Of a stretch of 64,000 nucleotides of DNA, positions 58,884 through 64,000 are shown piece by piece. Under the pieces are notes generated by a model, which ran no database searches, was not told the origin of the DNA, and saw only the letters and a list, made by a program, of their open reading frames with translations. The first letter of the stretch is position 1, and each line of letters opens with the position of its first letter. This DNA is from Liriodendron chinense (lineage: Eukaryota > Streptophyta > Magnoliopsida > Magnoliales > Magnoliaceae). The DNA lies in NCBI GenBank assembly GCA_003013855.2, contig PVNU02004113.1, positions 96,669 to 160,668 of the forward strand, written 5' to 3'. A program made the position numbers and the translations under genes.

Positions 58884-60544
58884 TGTTCGCTCGCCTAAAG
58901 TGTAAGGCTGCGATGTAGTAATAAATCTCGGTAAGACCGATGTCGATCCATAAGGAATTAGAAAACAACTTCTAAACTATTCCAGCAACTGGGATTGCAA
59001 TAATTAAGAGATTCAATTGAGAGAAATTATCTTAAACAGTAACTTAGAAAAATCAGGAATTAAAGAACTAAGGCTTTCAAGGATCCCCTTGTAGCAATCC
59101 CATGTCAATTCAATCAATCCACGAATAAAACACAACTAGATTTGAAGTTCTATCTCTCATCTAGTTGGAAGATAAAACATTAAACACTTCCAATCCCACT
59201 TAAGTTGAACTTCCAAGTTCTAGTCATATTCAATCACATAGCATTCGAAATCATACCCTTCGGAGTAACAACCATGCCTATGGACCATGGCATGCTCAAG
59301 GGTTACCATAATTCGAATATAATCAAGAAAAACATGATAATCTCAGAGAATTACAAGGAATGCATGTCCAAAGCACATGAACTCTCATAAAATTTCTAAA
59401 ATATCAACTTTTTATGAACTAGAACATTCAAAATTCGAACTTAAAGTGAAGACTACTTGAATCAAACTGAACTGAACATGAAATTGGCTACAAGCTTCAC
59501 CTCTCAGCCCTAGCTGAGAGATTCTAGCCGAGCATTGTCTCACTACAACTAGAACTCAATAAAAAGCATAAAAACCCGGAGTTGGGAGGGTTGCAAACAC
59601 TCCACGACGGCTTCCTTCACTCCCGACGAAGTTTCTCAGCTTCTATGATGCCCTAGGAAGAGACCTTAGGTGCCCTTTTATAGTGGAGAAGCTCTACCGC
59701 ATCGGAAACATCCAGAAATTACGTAACATTACTCACTACGTAGAGAAATTGGAGCCAAACTTGGAAATTTCTAAATTGGGCGCATTGTCGATTGATCACT
59801 CAAACTGGGCGATCAATAGCTAGTTCAAATAACTGTAAAAACTGCATTTTTTGGATATGGCGATTAATCGACTGGCGAGAGATCAATCGGTCACTTCTGG
59901 CGATCAATCGATCAGTGTCCAGCGATCAATCGGAGGGTGCAAAAAGTGTCCAGAGAGTTTTTTCAAATTTCTTAAAAATCTGCATTCTAGCGATTGATCT
60001 ACTGGATGGGCGATCAATCGCTCAGTCTGGGCGATTAATCGCTCACACTAGGCAATCAATTGCAATCTGCACTTCAGTCTAGCAACAATTTTGTCAATTT
60101 CAGCTGTGAGCAATCAATCGCTCAAGTCTGTCGATCAATCGCTTAGGCTGAGCGATCAATCGACGGATTAATCTCTGGATCAATCTTAAGAAACTGCAAC
60201 TTTCTGCATTTTACTTTTATGGCCCTGCACTTTGGTTTTTCTGGCCCTGCCAGGTCTTTTAGCATGATTTCTTTTGCATTTTTCTTTATTTTTCAACTCC
60301 ATCTTCCATAGCTTCTTTCTTCCATTCTTTCTTCTCTTTTCTCCCACTTTGTTCTTCCTTCTTTGGTCCACCTTAGGCCTTCATTCAAAGGCCCCTAAAT
60401 CCCTTTTTTTTTCCCTCCAATTGGGTGAAGTCGCTCTCATTCCTATAATCACAAAACATGCATTAGATGGGCCTTTGAAACATGCAAACCATGCATATAA
60501 TGTGATGTAATGGGCTATATCATGTATAAATTGAAGGTTCAACA
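58884..60544 (-). repeat. Athila 5' LTR
   Basis: Begins TGTTCGCT, ends GTTCAACA. Minus-strand TATA box CTATAAAAGGGCA at 59671-59683. Confidence 0.92.
59780..60185. repeat. Array of GCGATCAATCGC motifs, right Athila LTR
   Basis: Same array and position as 28190-28560. Confidence 0.85.
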
Positions 60545-60549
60545 GTTTA

Positions 60550-61369
60550 GCATCCAGCCAATTTAAAGAAACTCAAAGGTCACTATGAGGGGTCGCATAC
60601 AACCCACATAGGCTAATAGCTCCAACTTAGTGTCCATATCACCAACCCCGGCTCACGAGATAACATGTACGACTAATATCCACTCCTTGCCCTATGTTAT
60701 GATTCAATCATGCCCAAATTATCATTCCCTTCAACAAGGCCAACTCAAAAAAAATCATGCACCTATAGCATACGAATCCATCTCAAATAAATATAAACAG
60801 AAGGATCCCATAGCCAACATACAACGTATTCTCATGGTCACGCCAAGACTTATTTTCCTTCATGGACACCTCTCACAAGCTTCATCTCTTTACATCAAGC
60901 ATGTTATTGATATGGGGGTAAGGGGTGTATATTAATGTTATATCCGCATACATAATCCCGTGGCACATCACACATTACACATGATATTCATCATGATCAT
61001 ATAAGAGTCATAAAACTAAGCATAGATTTCACATGCTTCTCACATAAACATGTATACCAACATGATTTTCTTTCCAAACACTTAACATATATCATGGTCC
61101 ACATCAATAAAAAATTCAGCGCAAACACATCAAGATATTACACACACAATTCATGTTTTAATAGAGATAATTTAACAAACTTGTGTTTCAAGTAATCATA
61201 CAACAAATTCCTAAGTTCTAAGCATAAAATTGACAATATTATTGTAACTAGGCATAAAGAAATGAAAACTTTAAATGAAATTGATGGAGAATATCTTTAT
61301 ACGAACCGCAACAACGTGAGGAATGGTTGGAGATGGCTACACGTGTTGAAGAATAAGATGATAATCGAC

Positions 61370-61423
<54 letters not shown>

Positions 61424-62876
61424 AGCGTGTAGTGCTGGAATATTGGTGGGAATATAAGGTTTAAGGAAGAGAAGGGAGAGTGGATGTTCGCACAACCCTT
61501 ATAATAAGGGGTGAGCGTGCACACCCTTCCATATCAATTGAGTTTCTTCTAAAATATGGTTTCGAACAATCTTTAATTAATTCTAGTCCGTTCATGATGT
61601 TGGGTATAAAGAATAGAGTTGGAATATATATTTTCTTGGTAGTCCGAAATCTAAATTGGGCAATCTTGAAAAATGTCCTTACGGGTGCCAAAACGGGTTG
61701 GATCTCAACTAACGGTCAACGCTTGATGATCATGCCCAAATTGAAGAAAATGTGTAGCCATGATAGGCAAACGATTGGGTAAAGTTTGGTGTTTAATCAA
61801 TGGTGGAAAATGCCTAGATCTGAAACTCCACCTTTAGTTAATAAATGCAGGTACTTGTTGTTGGGTTCAACGGTGTAGGATCGTAGATCGGGGTCTAAAT
61901 TTTGAAAAATCTCGTAGTTATATGAGGCCAGTTCATGTTCTAAATTTGAGTTGCGATTGACGATGGGAAGTTGGTTATTGAAAGGCTCAGATTTGAAAGG
62001 AGTTAGTAACTCGATTATTTCATAAATCGAGATAACTTCGTGTTTAAAGAAAGAGTCTTATCAAGGTGGGGCACTCAAATCACACTATTGGTCCGGGATA
62101 TGGACGATCTAAGTCACTCACACGACAGGAAAATATTTGACTTACGACTAACCATCCACTTTTCTCACTTAATGGGACATTAAAATCAAGGGTTAAATGG
62201 CTGATTTGCTAATTAGGTCATTTATACTATGATCTAAAGGCTTAAATTTGATTGTACGTGGTTCATTTATGATAGTTAGGCATGTATAAAATTTCACATC
62301 AATCAGATCATGGGAACCAGGGTGAACTAAAATTCAGGATTTAGGTTACGGCGAGCCATTAACATTTTTGGGCACTTAAGATTTTATATTTATACGCATT
62401 AGATAATCACACAAATTCTAAGAAAAGGGTTTGCCACTAACATAATCAGTTTGGTACGATTGCTTCCCAACTAGCTTCCTCGAATCAACGGCCACAGACG
62501 CTCCTAGGTTAAGAGCTCCATGATCTAATGGCCATTTAAAAAATCTAACTTTAATTTATGGCATCGATACACACCTAAAACTATCCCCACCTTCTGGATG
62601 AATTCGAAAACTACTTATCCGATTGATTAGAAATCGCGAATGGGGGGGTCGAAGGGCATTATCATAGTTATTTTAATCTGAAACTTTTGAAAAATCTAAT
62701 GATTTTAAGAGGTTCTATACATGATCCTAAGCATATCTTACAAAAGAACCTATATAGAATTCATCACGGATCATTACTTATTCATAAAATAATTAAAAAT
62801 TCTCGTTAATCGAGAATTTTACACATAATATGTTATATTATTTCAAAGCCACTTTAGAAAAATCTAGGGCATTACG
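60550..62876 (-). mobile_element. Chromovirus-like LTR, right segment
   Basis: Continues 27256 after the GTTTA duplication. The part 62104-62876 matches 24301-25070. The end reads CATTACG, where the other copy reads CGTTACA. Confidence 0.75.
61373..61422. repeat. (CT)25 microsatellite
   Basis: 50 bases of pure CT in the chromovirus-like LTR. On the minus strand it is (GA)25. A weak TATA-like CTTATATTC lies about 30 bases upstream on that strand. Confidence 0.95.
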
Positions 62877-63000
62877 ATCCACCCCCTCAAAAACAAACTT
62901 TGTCATCAAAGTTTACTTGAGGTGCCGTGGCAGGAAGCTGAAGGTATTCTCTCTCATATCATCCTCATTCTCCCATGCCGCTTCCTCTTTTCCATAGAAA
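62877..63000 (-). pseudogene. C-terminal remnant of chromovirus-like polyprotein and polypurine tract
   Basis: On the minus strand GAGGGGGTGGA (62878-62888) precedes the LTR. Upstream of it a frame reads EEAAWENEDDMRENTFSFL and ends at TAA (62913-62915). It resembles the EEATWE(x)EDDMR end of plant chromovirus polyproteins, which follows the chromodomain. The frame is lost beyond about 62996. Confidence 0.65.
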
Positions 63001-64000
63001 GATTAGGGGACTGTAACTAGGGGGGATCACTTGGGTATGATGAAACTGCTTTGTTTAATCTAAAACACGCACCGCCCCCTTCTATATATGATGCATCATT
63101 TCTAAATTCAGTTTGCTCAATTTAAATCAAATAGGAATTATCTATAGGATTTGGTGTCATGCAAGATTTTTAATCATTTTACCTTTTTCTTACCATCATC
63201 TGCCCAATGACGCGATGCATGTCACGAACGTTCAAAATAATTTACCATTGGATTCAATAAGCGAAAAAAAAAACTCTTGCTATAATTGTAACTTTAAAAC
63301 ACGTGCTCGCAATATATCTCTAGTTTTAAATTCTCTTTGATCTATTCTAATGTCTATCAATAATTTGGGGTCATTACGGATCCTTGTCATCTCTGATTCC
63401 TAGTGATACTCTTCAAGAAAAAATATTATTCAAAAGGTAAGGTAGAAGGACTAAAGCTTAGAAGAACTATAACAAAATTAACGAATTCTTTAACCCCTCT
63501 TCGACTATCTTAATCCTCAAATAATATCGTCATGATCCTTAAATAAATCTTAGATCCTTAGAACTTAGTTAGGTCTTTGGTTTCAACAGGAGTACTACTC
63601 ATATGGTTCCTTATTAAGTCAAGGATATCAACCTATTAAAGAGGCACTTCTCTAATCCTACGCTCAGACTTAGAGATTCTCCTATAGTTGTGTGATTTAG
63701 AAGGATATTAAATGACAGATAATTACGAAGGATGCAAGTCTGATATTTGATATAATTGATCATGAGGTTCATAAGGGTAGATTCAGATTTGATTGAATAT
63801 GCCTACGAGCGATTAGATGTATGGGTAGGACATTGATTAAATAAGGAGATGAGTATAGAATCAATAGGTATCCAACAAGATAAGGTGTGATTAACCAACC
63901 AAGTGAATAAATAGATATATGAGTAGATAAGTAAATGACTTAATGTCCTTGATGATCTCTTACTAGCTAAAGATACAATGAGAGGTTCAACTGATAGATG
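63001..64000. other. Unassigned AT-rich sequence
   Basis: I see no domain, repeat end or RNA gene here. By position it should be decayed interior of the chromovirus-like element, but no coding similarity is visible. Confidence 0.35.

Larger units (their letters stand above)
27257..60544 (-). mobile_element. Athila-lineage Ty3/gypsy element containing several later insertions
   Basis: It is bounded by two LTRs of 1674 and 1661 bases and by the direct repeat GTTTA (27252-27256 and 60545-60549). It has a primer-binding site of the TGGCGCC...GCCGGGGA type, gag at 57289-58340, and protease to integrase at 31704-35789, all on the minus strand. Subtracting the inserts leaves about 10.2 kb, a normal Athila size. 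The RT and gag sequences are typical of Athila. No env-like ORF is seen between integrase and the 3' LTR. The first 126 bases of the two LTRs differ at about 14 places, so it is older than copy II. Confidence 0.93.

Overview
The window is plant nuclear DNA made almost entirely of nested, mostly decayed LTR retrotransposons. I see no ordinary host gene, tRNA or rRNA. Evidence for a plant: Ty3/gypsy elements of the Tat and Athila lineages, a Sirevirus-like Ty1/copia element, plant-mobile-domain (PMD) coding sequence with short spliceosomal introns, and a Tourist/Harbinger-like MITE. The repeated 'hosts' phrase built on cacaccgtccat..., gggcccacc and atccaacctgttgataaggtcac is one I associate with woody angiosperms, perhaps magnoliids. 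That placement is a guess.

Left half, from inside to outside. A 4.3 kb solo LTR (6098-10430, duplicated target ATCCG) sits in the gag/protease region of a Tat-lineage gypsy element, copy I (1-15091, left end outside the window, gag-pol on the minus strand). Copy I in turn sits in the 5' LTR of a Sirevirus-like copia element (visible 15092-24300, plus strand, with a third ORF after pol). The copia element sits in an LTR of a chromovirus-like family; its right remnant is 24301-25070.

Right half, from outside to inside. A 3.1 kb chromovirus-like LTR (26440-27256 plus 60550-62876) contains an Athila element (27257-60544, target GTTTA, minus strand, about 10.2 kb without inserts). The Athila element contains two insertions. 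One is a solo LTR (30058-31680, target TATAC). The other is a solo LTR of the copy-I family (35795-57283, target CTCAT) that separates Athila gag from protease. That solo LTR is itself broken by a complete 17.5 kb Tat-lineage element, copy II (36822-54290, target GGACC), by an Athila-type solo LTR (54854-56251, target GTGGG) and by a TIR element (56274-56920, target TAA). All these duplications were read directly, and they order the insertions.

The most interesting object is Tat copy II, with its truncated sister copy I. Gag, protease, RT, RNase H, a second archaeal-type RNase H and integrase run on one strand. A separate spliced gene with a PMD domain, an acidic tract, a Pro-rich tract and a coiled-coil tail runs on the other strand, tail to tail with integrase. 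It has its own TATA box just inside the element. The last intron and the 3' exon are conserved between the two copies. PMD proteins are known in plants from MAIN/MAIL1, which act in transposon silencing.

A second recurring theme is that the LTRs of several unrelated families carry arrays of family-specific, dyad-symmetric motifs of roughly 20-25 bp, mostly 0.1-0.4 kb upstream of the predicted TATA box. The motif differs between families, and even between closely related Athila LTRs, while the position is kept.
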